NCBI GenBank assembly: GCA_037190225.1
Contig: JBBCJL010000006.1
Coordinates: forward strand, 434,001-498,000
Direction: 5' to 3'
Source: MKSF01 sp037190225
GTDB taxonomy: Bacteria > Bacteroidota > Bacteroidia > Chitinophagales > Chitinophagaceae
Length of the DNA stretch: 64,000 nucleotides
Below the pieces are notes generated by a model that saw only the letters and a list, made by a program, of their open reading frames with translations, made no database searches and was not told the DNA's origin. This document shows positions 16,453 through 24,586 of this stretch, in pieces. The position numbers were made by a program, and so were the translations under genes. How positions within the stretch are numbered: the stretch's first letter is position 1; each line of letters opens with the position of its first letter.

Positions 16453-16483
16453 AAAAATGCGAGAACATCCTTCCCGCATTTTT
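16453..16483 (-). terminator. Terminator/attenuator between parB and aroC
   Basis: On the minus strand AAAAATGCGGGAA and TTCTCGCATTTTT form a 13-bp stem with one G-U pair, followed by a T-rich run. It lies 16 nt past the parB stop and only 15 nt before the aroC ATG. Confidence 0.75.
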
Positions 16484-16498
16484 CCTGTTGTTATAAAA

Positions 16499-17440
16499 TT
16501 ATAGGTTCATCAGCTCCATGATGCGCTCCAGCTGCTCATCACTGTAAAAATCTATAGTGATATTGCCCTTGCCGTTCTTCTTGCGGTTCAGCACCACTTT
16601 GGTAGAAAAATGTGATGCCATATCGTCTTCTATTCTCTTATAGGCGGGCGGGAGCTTTTTATCATCCTTTACAGGCGCTGCCGGCTTCTTTTCCTGCTGC
16701 ATATTTTTCACCAGTTGCTCCGTCTGGCGGACAGACAGACCCTTGGTCCTGATCTCCCGGTAAACGTACAGCTGCTCCTCCACCTTATCCAGGCTGATGA
16801 TGGAACGCGCATGTCCCATAGAAATGGAGCTGTCCCTTACCGCGGTCTGGATATCCGGCGGCAGCTTCAGCAAGCGCAGGTAATTGGCTACCGTGCTCCT
16901 GTCCTTTTTCATCCGTTCTGCCAGCTGCTCCTGCGTCAGGTCGCACTCATCCATCAGGCGCTTATAGCTCAGGGATATCTCTATGGCATTCAGGTTCTCA
17001 CGCTGGAGGTTCTCCAGCAGGGCCATTTCCAGCAGCTCCTGGTCATTCGCTACCCGTATATAGGCAGGTATATCCTTTAAGCCGGCGCGTTGCGAAGCCC
17101 TCCAACGGCGTTCCCCGGAGACCAGCATATATTTGCCGTTCACCAGCTTCACCACCGTTACCGGCTGAATGATGTCATGAAGCTTGATGCTTTCGGCCAG
17201 CTCATTCAGGGCTTCCTCATCAAAATCAATACGGGGCTGCTTGGGATTCACGATGATCTCATCCACGGGGATCCTGCCGCCCACCGCAGGGGCTATAGCC
17301 GGTCCTTTATCACCTTTGGCCACCGGGGTATCGCTGTTCCGGATACTTTCCGAGGTAGCTTTCAGCTCTTCATCTATATTATTCAATAAAGCTTTGATCC
17401 CTAATCCCAAAGCTTTCTTTTTATTATTTGGTGTCGACAT
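16499..17440 (-). CDS. parB: Chromosome partition protein ParB
   Basis: 313 residues. Residues 50-150 hold the ParB/Srx-like CTPase fold with the arginine box LVSGERRWRASQRAGL and the IIQPVTV strand; residues 150-230 the helix-turn-helix region (LTQEQLAERMKKDRSTVANYLRLLKLP), and the C-terminus the dimerisation helix. ParB loads on parS sites, slides as a CTP-dependent clamp and recruits SMC. It begins 36 nt after parA, the classic operon order. I did not see a canonical parS (TGTTNCACGTGAAACA-like) in this window. Confidence 0.94.
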   Translation of the reverse strand: MSTPNNKKKALGLGIKALLNNIDEELKATSESIRNSDTPVAKGDKGPAIAPAVGGRIPVDEIIVNPKQPRIDFDEEALNELAESIKLHDIIQPVTVVKLVNGKYMLVSGERRWRASQRAGLKDIPAYIRVANDQELLEMALLENLQRENLNAIEISLSYKRLMDECDLTQEQLAERMKKDRSTVANYLRLLKLPPDIQTAVRDSSISMGHARSIISLDKVEEQLYVYREIRTKGLSVRQTEQLVKNMQQEKKPAAPVKDDKKLPPAYKRIEDDMASHFSTKVVLNRKKNGKGNITIDFYSDEQLERIMELMNL

Positions 17441-17476
17441 TTAATACTGAATATGCTGTAATAATAAGGTTTATCA

Positions 17477-18307
17477 TCATTGTTCCTCTTCGGAGGCGGC
17501 TTCATCCTCCTGCATGATCCTTTCGGACGGGGAAATGGTAGTCATCTGCTGCCGCTGCAGGATCTCCCGCGCCAGGTTGATATAATTGATCGCTCCCGTA
17601 CTGTCCATATCATACTCCAGTGCCGGCTTTCCAAAGCTGGGCGCTTCTCCCAGCTTGGTATTACGGTGTATGATAGTATTGAAGACCAGATCGTTAAAGT
17701 GATTCTTGATCTCTTCCACTACCTGGTTGCTCAATCTCAGCCTGCCGTCATACATGGTCATCAGGATACCTTCTATGGCCAGGTCCTTATTGATCCTTGT
17801 CTGAACGATCTTGATGGTATTTAAAAGTTTACCCAGCCCCTCCAGCGCAAAGAACTCACACTGTACCGGGATAATAACGGCATTGGCCGCTGCCAGCGCA
17901 TTGACGGTGATCAGTCCCAGGGAAGGAGAGCAGTCAATAATGATATAGTCGAATTTATCCTGCACTTTTTCCAGTGCGTTCCGGAGAATATTTTCCCTGT
18001 TGGGATGATGTATCAGCTCTATTTCAGCGCCTACCAGGTCCAGGTGGGAAGGCAGCAAATGCAGGTTGGGCGTTTCCGTTTCCAGCATCACCTGCTCCAC
18101 AGGCATCTCGTTCACCAGGCAATCGTACAGGCTGACCTGGATATTCTTCAGATCAAAACCATTACCGGTAGTGCTGTTCGCCTGGGGGTCCGCATCTATG
18201 AGGAGCGTCTTATATTCTAAAACTGCCAGGCTGGCTGCCAGATTTATAGCTGTAGTTGTTTTGCCTACACCACCTTTTTGATTTGCTATTGCCAATACTT
18301 TAGCCAT
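17477..18307 (-). CDS. parA: Chromosome partition ATPase ParA (Soj-like)
   Basis: 276 residues. Deviant Walker A KGGVGKTTTAINLAA at residues 10-24, the DADPQANST motif near 40 and YIIIDCSPSLGLIT Walker B near 120 identify a chromosomal ParA. It forms ATP-dependent dimers on DNA and drives ParB-parS segregation. The short N-terminus without an HTH shows it is type Ib/chromosomal rather than plasmid P1-like. The C-terminus carries a glutamate-rich tail (EDEAASEEEQ), common in Bacteroidota homologues. First gene of the parA-parB unit. Confidence 0.94.
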   Translation of the reverse strand: MAKVLAIANQKGGVGKTTTAINLAASLAVLEYKTLLIDADPQANSTTGNGFDLKNIQVSLYDCLVNEMPVEQVMLETETPNLHLLPSHLDLVGAEIELIHHPNRENILRNALEKVQDKFDYIIIDCSPSLGLITVNALAAANAVIIPVQCEFFALEGLGKLLNTIKIVQTRINKDLAIEGILMTMYDGRLRLSNQVVEEIKNHFNDLVFNTIIHRNTKLGEAPSFGKPALEYDMDSTGAINYINLAREILQRQQMTTISPSERIMQEDEAASEEEQ

Positions 18308-18398
18308 AAATTCTACTTCCTTTACTGAAATATTATATAGTTAGAACAACTTTCCCGCAGGATCGGGGAAATGAGACCGTAAAGTTACAATCTTATTT

Positions 18399-19079
18399 TT
18401 ATAGTAAGATACTTTGTCCTATTTCAGGCAGTATCAATTCCTTATTTTTTTCCCTAAAAGACTGGACAGCAGCATGTTGATCAATTACAATATATCCGAA
18501 AGTATCAAAATGCACGCCTATCACCTTATCGCATTTAATAAAATCGGAAGCGATGACGGCCTGCTTATAATCCATGGTAAAATTACCGCCTACAGGCATG
18601 ATGGCTACATCTATCCTGCTGTAATAAGGCACCAGCTGCATTTCCATGGTCAGCGAGGTATCGCCGGTATAATAAAAGTTCTTTTCCGCGGTTTCCACTA
18701 TGAACCCGCCGGGATTGCCTCCGTACGACCCGTCAGGCAGCCCGCTGCTGTGCGCGGCAGGAACATAATGCACCATACCGAAGTCAAACTGCCTGCTGCC
18801 GAAGTTCATAGGATGTACGTTCTCATATCCCTTTTCCTTCACCCAGTCCGTTATTTCCGCGTTGCTGATCACCAGCGCGCCCGTACGCTTCGCGATAGCC
18901 ATCAGGTCTCCCGTATGATCGCCATGCCCGTGGGACACCAGGATGTAATCTGCCTGTATCTTATCCGCATCTACGGATCCTGCCAGAGGATTCCCGGTAA
19001 TGAAAGGATCGAAGAGCAGCACTTTACCATCGGCAAGCGTCACTGAAAAGCAGGCGTGACCGTAAAACTTGAATTCCAT
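18399..19079 (-). CDS. UPF0173 metal-dependent hydrolase (MBL fold)
   Basis: 226 residues from the ATG at 19079. The frame stays open upstream to 19304, but the extra 75 residues are hydrophobic noise and the family starts at MEFKFYGHACFSV. Metal ligands: VSHGHGDHTGD near residue 53, HSSG, YYTGDTSL and GVHFDTFG close to the end. It is a metallo-beta-lactamase-fold hydrolase related to RNase Z and UlaG; the substrate of UPF0173 is not known. It is divergent from the HugZ-like gene. Confidence 0.88.
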   Translation of the reverse strand: MEFKFYGHACFSVTLADGKVLLFDPFITGNPLAGSVDADKIQADYILVSHGHGDHTGDLMAIAKRTGALVISNAEITDWVKEKGYENVHPMNFGSRQFDFGMVHYVPAAHSSGLPDGSYGGNPGGFIVETAEKNFYYTGDTSLTMEMQLVPYYSRIDVAIMPVGGNFTMDYKQAVIASDFIKCDKVIGVHFDTFGYIVIDQHAAVQSFREKNKELILPEIGQSILL

Positions 19080-19279
19080 AATAATGAGCTTTAGAAGTTT
19101 AAAGATGCTAATATAGGTAAAAGCCCAGAATTTACACCGGTCAGCATAAGAAAACAGGCTTACAGGAATCTTAACTTTATTCCGATATATACTGTGCAGC
19201 CTGCCGGATATACCTGTATAAAGTGAAATTGAAAAATTAAAAAATAAGACCGACCTTTGCGGCAAATATTTTAACTCAT

Positions 19280-19822
19280 ATGAATCATACACATACAGCC
19301 ACACAGGATGCGCAGAGCAGCACCAAACCGATCGCTCCGAAAGTGAACGAGCTGATAGCCAACAGCAAATCCGTGATCTTAGGCACTGTGGACGCAGACG
19401 GTAATCCTAATGCCAGCTATGCTCCCTTCGTGAGACTGGGCAATAAATTTTATATCCTGGTATCCTTTATGGCGCGCCATACCAATAACCTGAAAAATAT
19501 CGGCAAAGCCTCCGTGATGTTCATAGAGGACGAATCCGCCACCAAGCAGATCTACGCGCGCGAGCGTCTCACCATTGATGCCGTAACCGCCCAGATCGAA
19601 AGGGACAGCGACACATGGAACGAAGCGACCGCTAAGCTGAAAGAAGTGCATGGCAAGATCCTGGATATCCTGACCGGTATGGACGATTTTATCATGATAG
19701 AGCTGAGTCCCGTAAAAGGCGCTTATGTGAATGGTTTCGGCAGCGCTTATTTTGTGGATGAGCAGCTGGAGATCCTGCAACACAGGAATGACATTAACCA
19801 TAGCGTACGGAAAAACGACTAA
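19280..19822 (+). CDS. HugZ-like heme/FMN split-barrel protein
   Basis: 180 residues of the pyridoxamine-5'-phosphate-oxidase-like split barrel: SKSVILGTVDADGNPNASYAPFV, then FYILVSFMARHTNNLKN and SVMFIEDESATKQIYARERLT. The ending VNGFGSAYFVDEQLEIL matches the C-terminal segment of HugZ-type heme oxygenases, which use a C-terminal histidine to bind heme; here HSVRKND follows but the heme ligand is uncertain. Possible job: heme breakdown or general oxidoreductase. A GACCTTTG box with TTG 20 bp upstream may be its promoter. Confidence 0.8.
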   Translation: MNHTHTATQDAQSSTKPIAPKVNELIANSKSVILGTVDADGNPNASYAPFVRLGNKFYILVSFMARHTNNLKNIGKASVMFIEDESATKQIYARERLTIDAVTAQIERDSDTWNEATAKLKEVHGKILDILTGMDDFIMIELSPVKGAYVNGFGSAYFVDEQLEILQHRNDINHSVRKND

Positions 19823-19946
19823 AAACCGGTATACAGCATTTGCTGAAATTATCTTTTTAACATTCAACAAATCTTAACCTGCGATTGTTCTTATGATCCG
19901 ACAACGGTGTTTTTACACCTATTAAATCATTAAAATCATCAGAACT

Positions 19947-20069
19947 ATGTCAAGATTAGGAAAAGGAATTGTTGCAGGTCTTGCTGCCAAAAAATGGGGA
20001 GGAGGATGCCTCGGTACGATCGTTGTGTTTGTTATAGTGTACTGGTTACTGGGACAGGCAGGCTGTTAA
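19947..20069 (+). CDS. Small membrane protein, 40 residues
   Basis: ATG at 19947. The product starts MSRLGKGIVAGLAAKKWGGG and ends with one hydrophobic helix (TIVVFVIVYWLLG) and a terminal Cys. A glycine-rich basic N-terminus followed by a single helix is a recurring design of tiny membrane proteins in Chitinophagaceae. It lies 124 nt after the HugZ-like gene and is closed by a strong terminator 29 nt past its stop, which supports a real transcript. Function unknown. Confidence 0.6.
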   Translation: MSRLGKGIVAGLAAKKWGGGCLGTIVVFVIVYWLLGQAGC

Positions 20070-20091
20070 AAGAAATTTTTTACCCAAGATC

Positions 20092-20133
20092 AAAAAAATG
20101 AGGCTGTCCTGAAGCGGGCAGCCTCATTTTTTT
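20092..20133 (+). terminator. Strong bidirectional terminator
   Basis: A-tract (20092-20098), TGAGGCTG, 12-nt loop, CAGCCTCA, then seven T. It separates the small membrane gene from the convergent FAD dehydrogenase gene and fits both strands. Confidence 0.85.
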
Positions 20134-20169
20134 GTGACCGCACAACTGCGGCTTCCCCACCTACTGCCA

Positions 20170-21750
20170 TCAGAAATCCTGCGGGCGGGCTAAATAGTCA
20201 ATGCCCGCTTTGGCGCAATTATCTCCATCCATAGCCGCGGAAATGATGCCACCCGCATATCCCGCCCCTTCAGCACAGGGAAACAAGCCCTTAACCTGTA
20301 CGTGCATCAGCGTATTCTTGTCGCGTGGTATGCGCACGGGCGATGAGGTCCGGCTTTCCGTAGCCACTACTATCGCCTCGTTGGTATGATAGCCTTTCAT
20401 CTTTTTCCCGAAAGAAACGATACCTGCGGCCAGGCTGTCGGCCACCTCAGGTGGCAGCACTTCGTGCATCAGCGCCGGCGTAATGCCTGGCAGGTAGGAG
20501 CAGACCGGCAGGTCAGCAGACCGCTTCCTGTTAGTAAAATCCACTACCCGCTGCGCGGGCGCCACCAGCCTGCCGCCACCGGCATTCCAGGCGCTCCGCT
20601 CCACCATCTGCTGGTATTCCATCGCCGCCAGCGGACCGGAGAACCCGTACCTGGCAAAGTCTTTCTCATCTACCGTGACCACCATCCCGGAATTGGCATA
20701 AGGATTGTCGCGCTTGGAAGGAGACCAGCCATTGACCACCAGCTCGCCTTCATCCGTGCTGGCAGGCGCGATAATCCCACCCGGGCACATGCAGAAGGAA
20801 AACACGCCCCTGCCTAGTTCCTGGCTCACCAGCGAATAGGAGGCCGGCGGGAGATAAGCTCCCCTGCCCTTATGTATATCGCACTTATACTGCGCGCTGT
20901 CAATGAAGTCCTGCGAATGCTCGATACGTACCCCTAATGCGAAAGGCTTGGCCTCTATGGCAATATTCCGGTCGTGCAGCAACCGGAATATATCCCGCGC
21001 CGAATGCCCTGTTGCCAGGATCAGCGCACCGGCCAGGATCCGTTCCGTATGATTGACCACGATACCCTTTACTGCTCCGTCCTCTATGAGGATATCCGTC
21101 AGCCTGGTATCAAACAGCACCTGTCCGCCGCAGGCCCTGATGGCATCTCTCATAGCTGTGATTATGCCCGGCAGCTTATTGGTGCCGATATGCGGATGCG
21201 CTTCGATGAGAATATCTTCCGGTGCCCCGAAATGACGGAACCATTGCAGGCATTTCCGGATATTGCCCCTTTTATTGGATCGCGTGTACAGCTTTCCATC
21301 GGAATAGGTGCCGGCGCCGCCTTCCCCGAAGCAGTAATTGGATTCGGAGTTGACAATACCTTCCTTGTTCATCCTGGCCAGGTCGCGGCGCCGGGAACGG
21401 ACATCCTTCCCTCTTTCCACGATGATGGGGCAATAGCCTTCCTCTATGCACCGGAGCGCAGCGAACAGGCCGGCAGGCCCGGCCCCGGCTATGAGCACCG
21501 GCGGCTTATTGCCCACCTGCTGCAGCCGTGGCTCAAACAGGAAGTGATCTTCAAACGCTTCTTCCGCAAATACCTTAACCTGGAGATTAACGATGATATT
21601 GCGGCTCCTGGCATCAATGGACCGCCGGATGATCTGGAAAGCGTTGATGCGGCCCTGAGGTATATGCAGCGCCGATGCGGCATAGTACTTTATACGGTTA
21701 TCATCCGCTGCATCTTTCGGACTGAGCTTAAGGTCAATTATCTGGGGCAT
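20170..21750 (-). CDS. FAD-dependent dehydrogenase (COG2509 type)
   Basis: 526 residues. An unusual N-terminal 85 residues (LKLSPKDAADDNRIKYYAA...) precede the dinucleotide fold VLIAGAGPAGLFAALRCIEEG near residue 85. The block ERGKDVRSRRRDLARMNKEG, then NYCFGEGGAGTYSDGKLYTRS, and GAGYAGGIISAAMDG near the C-terminus are those of the uncharacterised FAD-dependent dehydrogenases COG2509. Several members are linked to thiazole or quinone chemistry, but no role is settled. The 614-residue UbiD gene lies 38 nt upstream on the same strand, so cotranscription is likely. Confidence 0.88.
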   Translation of the reverse strand: MPQIIDLKLSPKDAADDNRIKYYAASALHIPQGRINAFQIIRRSIDARSRNIIVNLQVKVFAEEAFEDHFLFEPRLQQVGNKPPVLIAGAGPAGLFAALRCIEEGYCPIIVERGKDVRSRRRDLARMNKEGIVNSESNYCFGEGGAGTYSDGKLYTRSNKRGNIRKCLQWFRHFGAPEDILIEAHPHIGTNKLPGIITAMRDAIRACGGQVLFDTRLTDILIEDGAVKGIVVNHTERILAGALILATGHSARDIFRLLHDRNIAIEAKPFALGVRIEHSQDFIDSAQYKCDIHKGRGAYLPPASYSLVSQELGRGVFSFCMCPGGIIAPASTDEGELVVNGWSPSKRDNPYANSGMVVTVDEKDFARYGFSGPLAAMEYQQMVERSAWNAGGGRLVAPAQRVVDFTNRKRSADLPVCSYLPGITPALMHEVLPPEVADSLAAGIVSFGKKMKGYHTNEAIVVATESRTSSPVRIPRDKNTLMHVQVKGLFPCAEGAGYAGGIISAAMDGDNCAKAGIDYLARPQDF

Positions 21751-21788
21751 CTGATTCTGAGTTAAAGAATAAAGATCTAAAAATTTAA

Positions 21789-23633
21789 TTAAGGGGCTAT
21801 CTTCCCGTATAGGCTGCCTCCTTTTTCAAAGATACGGCTGATACGCCGCTCCGCTTCCCGGTTGGGCACCAGCGGCGGCGCATGAAAAGGTTTGATACGG
21901 GCATCTATGACCAAGGTGGATCTACATCCCCAGTGCTTATAAGCTGTAAAGCTGCCCACACCGTAAATATCATGGGAGGGATTGCTCCGGGTAAAGGTCA
22001 CCCAGAGGAAGTTCCTGATATCTTCCGCTACAAAGCCGGCATCATCGCAGATGACCAGCAAGGGCAATTCGTCCAGGCCTGCCTGCTGTGTAAGGTCCAG
22101 CAACTGCTGCGACAGGGCCTCCATCTGCTGCTGCGCCCGCTCATAGCCCGTAAAAGGCTCCATCACGGCCGCTGCCACGCCCGGCATCACCAGGCGGATA
22201 TCCTGCAGTCCGGCAGCTGCCTTCAGGGCAGCAGGGATATCACCGGCCAGCTTGCGCACGGGGTCCCCGTAGGCAGCAACGATGACCTTACTGCCTTCGT
22301 TGAGTGTTCCGCCGGTATAATCCAGGGTATCAATAGTGGTATTGGTCTGGAAATGCAGGTCCCTGGAAAGGTCCACGCGCTCCAGGATGTATTGTATGAA
22401 TTGCGCTTCGTTCCTTATATCCAGCTTTATGCCGTCCTCAGCGGTAATGAACAGGTATTTGGCAAGGCTCAGCTGCCCGTAGCCCAGGATATGATTGGCC
22501 AGCGTTAATATTTCCTGCGGCCGCTTCACCTTCATATAAGGCGTATAGCGCTCACTGCCTATTGCAAACAATAAGGGATGCACACCTGCCGCATCTACGG
22601 CATGGACTTCCTTTACGCCTTTTATTTCCCTGGGAATAGCATCCCCGGTTATTTCATGTATAAAATCGCCGAACGCAGTATCTTCCTGCGGGGGACGACC
22701 CACCACCGTAAAATTCCATATGGCATTTTTCCGGGCATATACTTTATGCACCTTCATCACCGGGAATTCGTGGGTCAGGCTGTAATAGCCCAGGTGGTCC
22801 CCGAAGGGTCCTTCCGGCTTCGTGTCGTGGGGGTAAATTTCCCCTGTAATGACAAAGTCGGCGTCATTGCTGATACAGAACCCGTCCTTATAGGCATACC
22901 TGAATCTCCTGCCCGCCAGCATCCCGGCAAAAAGCACTTCGCTGAGGCCTTCCGGCAGCGGCATTACGGCAGCAATGGTATGCGCCGGGTGACCGCCGAT
23001 AAACACACTGACCTTCAGCGGCTGGTTACGGGCCGTGGCCTTAGCCTGGTGCACCCCGATACCCCGGTGTATCTGGTAATGGATGCCTATTTCCTTATCC
23101 TGCTCATAATCGTTGCCCGATAGCTGCACCCGGTACATCCCCAGGTTAGCGTTCATGATACCCGGCTTTTCCGGGTCTTCCGAATACACCTGCGGCAGGG
23201 TGATAAAAGCGCCGCCATCCCTCTCCCAGTGGTGGATCATGGGGATGTCGCTGATACGGATCTCATCGAACACTTCGGACGGGAAAGCGGTCTTTTTGGG
23301 AAGGGCCTTCAGTCCTGCCAGCGCGCTGCCGATATGCTTAAAAGGGCTCTTCAATGCCGCGACAGGGTTATATTTCAACCGTATCACCTGCTCCACGGCT
23401 TTCAGCCTGTGCCTGAAAATGAACCGGCTCCTTTCCACGTTACCGAATAGATTGGAAACCGCTTTATATTTACTTCCTTTTACGTTCTCAAACAACAGGG
23501 CCGGTCCATTGGCCCGGTTCACCCTCAGGTGAATGGCCGCCATTTCCAGGTAGGGATCCACTTCTTCCGTGACCCGTACCAGGTGACCGTTCTTTTCCAG
23601 ATCCTCGATCACATCGTGCAGTAAATGTATCAT
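21789..23633 (-). CDS. UbiD family decarboxylase
   Basis: 614 residues. UbiD enzymes use prenylated FMN for reversible aromatic decarboxylation; in Bacteroidota the long form is usually the menaquinone-pathway decarboxylase (MqnP/UbiD-like annotation). Markers: LLFENVKGSKYKAVSNLFG near residue 45, IHYQIHRGIGVHQAKA, VFIGGHPAHTIAAVMPLPEG, GEIYPHDTKPEGPFGDHLGYYS with the catalytic Glu/Arg region, and VGRPPQEDTAFGDFIHEITG. No UbiX-type prenyltransferase is in the window. It precedes the FAD dehydrogenase gene by 38 nt. Confidence 0.9.
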   Translation of the reverse strand: MIHLLHDVIEDLEKNGHLVRVTEEVDPYLEMAAIHLRVNRANGPALLFENVKGSKYKAVSNLFGNVERSRFIFRHRLKAVEQVIRLKYNPVAALKSPFKHIGSALAGLKALPKKTAFPSEVFDEIRISDIPMIHHWERDGGAFITLPQVYSEDPEKPGIMNANLGMYRVQLSGNDYEQDKEIGIHYQIHRGIGVHQAKATARNQPLKVSVFIGGHPAHTIAAVMPLPEGLSEVLFAGMLAGRRFRYAYKDGFCISNDADFVITGEIYPHDTKPEGPFGDHLGYYSLTHEFPVMKVHKVYARKNAIWNFTVVGRPPQEDTAFGDFIHEITGDAIPREIKGVKEVHAVDAAGVHPLLFAIGSERYTPYMKVKRPQEILTLANHILGYGQLSLAKYLFITAEDGIKLDIRNEAQFIQYILERVDLSRDLHFQTNTTIDTLDYTGGTLNEGSKVIVAAYGDPVRKLAGDIPAALKAAAGLQDIRLVMPGVAAAVMEPFTGYERAQQQMEALSQQLLDLTQQAGLDELPLLVICDDAGFVAEDIRNFLWVTFTRSNPSHDIYGVGSFTAYKHWGCRSTLVIDARIKPFHAPPLVPNREAERRISRIFEKGGSLYGKIAP

Positions 23634-23704
23634 AAGCGCGAAGATAAGAAAGTATGTTTACTGTACAGCCAGCAAAAGCAATAATGAGCGCAGGACTACG
23701 GGTT

Positions 23705-24379
23705 TTATCGGCCTCCCAGACCTAAACGCAAACCGACCAGCAGGTTAACCGTGCTTTTCTTTTCCTCTGTATAAACATTCTCTTCCCAGACATTGACATC
23801 ATTGTACCCCGTACAATAATATGCCCGGGACATATTTACAAGCGAAAGTCCGCCGTATACCTCTGTAAAAAATCCGGACCTGGATATGAACTGCCTGCCT
23901 ATCAGCAAACCAAAGCCCACCTTTGATTTCCTGTTGTTATAAGTAAGGTCCTGGTACGTATGTTTATAATTATTCGTACGGGTGTAACCGGTAGCACCCA
24001 GCCACCAGCCTTCGATCCCTTCATAAAAATAATATTTTATCGTTGCCTTGGTGCTGAATCCTCCTGTAGGGCGGGTATTCCCAACGAGCTTTACCTTGCT
24101 GTTGTCAAATTGAAAAAGATCCAGCAGATAGTCTAAAGTATAGCCGGCGCCGGCTTCTACGCTCAGCTTTTTCAGGAGCTTTAATTCACCTATAATATTA
24201 AAATCCCCGGAAGTGATATTGGCAATATCCGTTTTAATGGCCCACCTGTAGTTGTGGCTATAGCCCCACCAGTCCGTTGCTTCGCTCTCCGGCTGGTCAT
24301 TCTTATCCCTGGTGCTGTCCTGGGCGTATTGTGTTCCTGAAATCAGCAGCAACAGCAGCAGTAAAATATTCTTTTTCAT
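23705..24379 (-). CDS. Outer-membrane beta-barrel-like protein
   Basis: 224 residues. Signal peptide MKKNILLLLLLLISGTQYAQ, then alternating hydrophobic/aromatic strands ending in VNLLVGLRLGLGGR, the pattern of small outer-membrane barrels of the DUF3575 type common in Bacteroidota. The linker DSTRDKNDQPESEATDWWG is acidic and tryptophan-rich. No specific function is evident. It is divergent from the radical-SAM gene across 207 bp. Confidence 0.65.
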   Translation of the reverse strand: MKKNILLLLLLLISGTQYAQDSTRDKNDQPESEATDWWGYSHNYRWAIKTDIANITSGDFNIIGELKLLKKLSVEAGAGYTLDYLLDLFQFDNSKVKLVGNTRPTGGFSTKATIKYYFYEGIEGWWLGATGYTRTNNYKHTYQDLTYNNRKSKVGFGLLIGRQFISRSGFFTEVYGGLSLVNMSRAYYCTGYNDVNVWEENVYTEEKKSTVNLLVGLRLGLGGR

Positions 24380-24574
24380 ATTGAAGCATTAAAAACAGAT
24401 GCAAAAGAACATCAATATAATAAAGCATCCAAAAATGTTAATAAAAAATTAAGAAAATATTTATTGGCTCCGGCCATACCGCACCCGGTCTGTAAAAAAA
24501 CGCTACCGGCAAAATCATTTGCCGGCTGTGGTCTTAACAGCCTGCTCTATACACATATCCTGCCTTTAATCTCC

Positions 24575-24582
24575 TATCTTTG
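24575..24582 (+). promoter_or_regulatory. -7 element 4 nt before the radical-SAM start
   Basis: TATCTTTG, a full TAnnTTTG match, followed by CAGG and then the GTG start at 24587. Transcription would begin at or inside the start codon, so the mRNA may be leaderless. No TTTG is seen at -33. Confidence 0.5.
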
Positions 24583-24586
24583 CAGG

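Noticed and set aside
19080..19304. N-terminal extension of the UPF0173 hydrolase
   Set aside because: The extra 75 residues have no family counterpart and cover the promoter region of both divergent genes.
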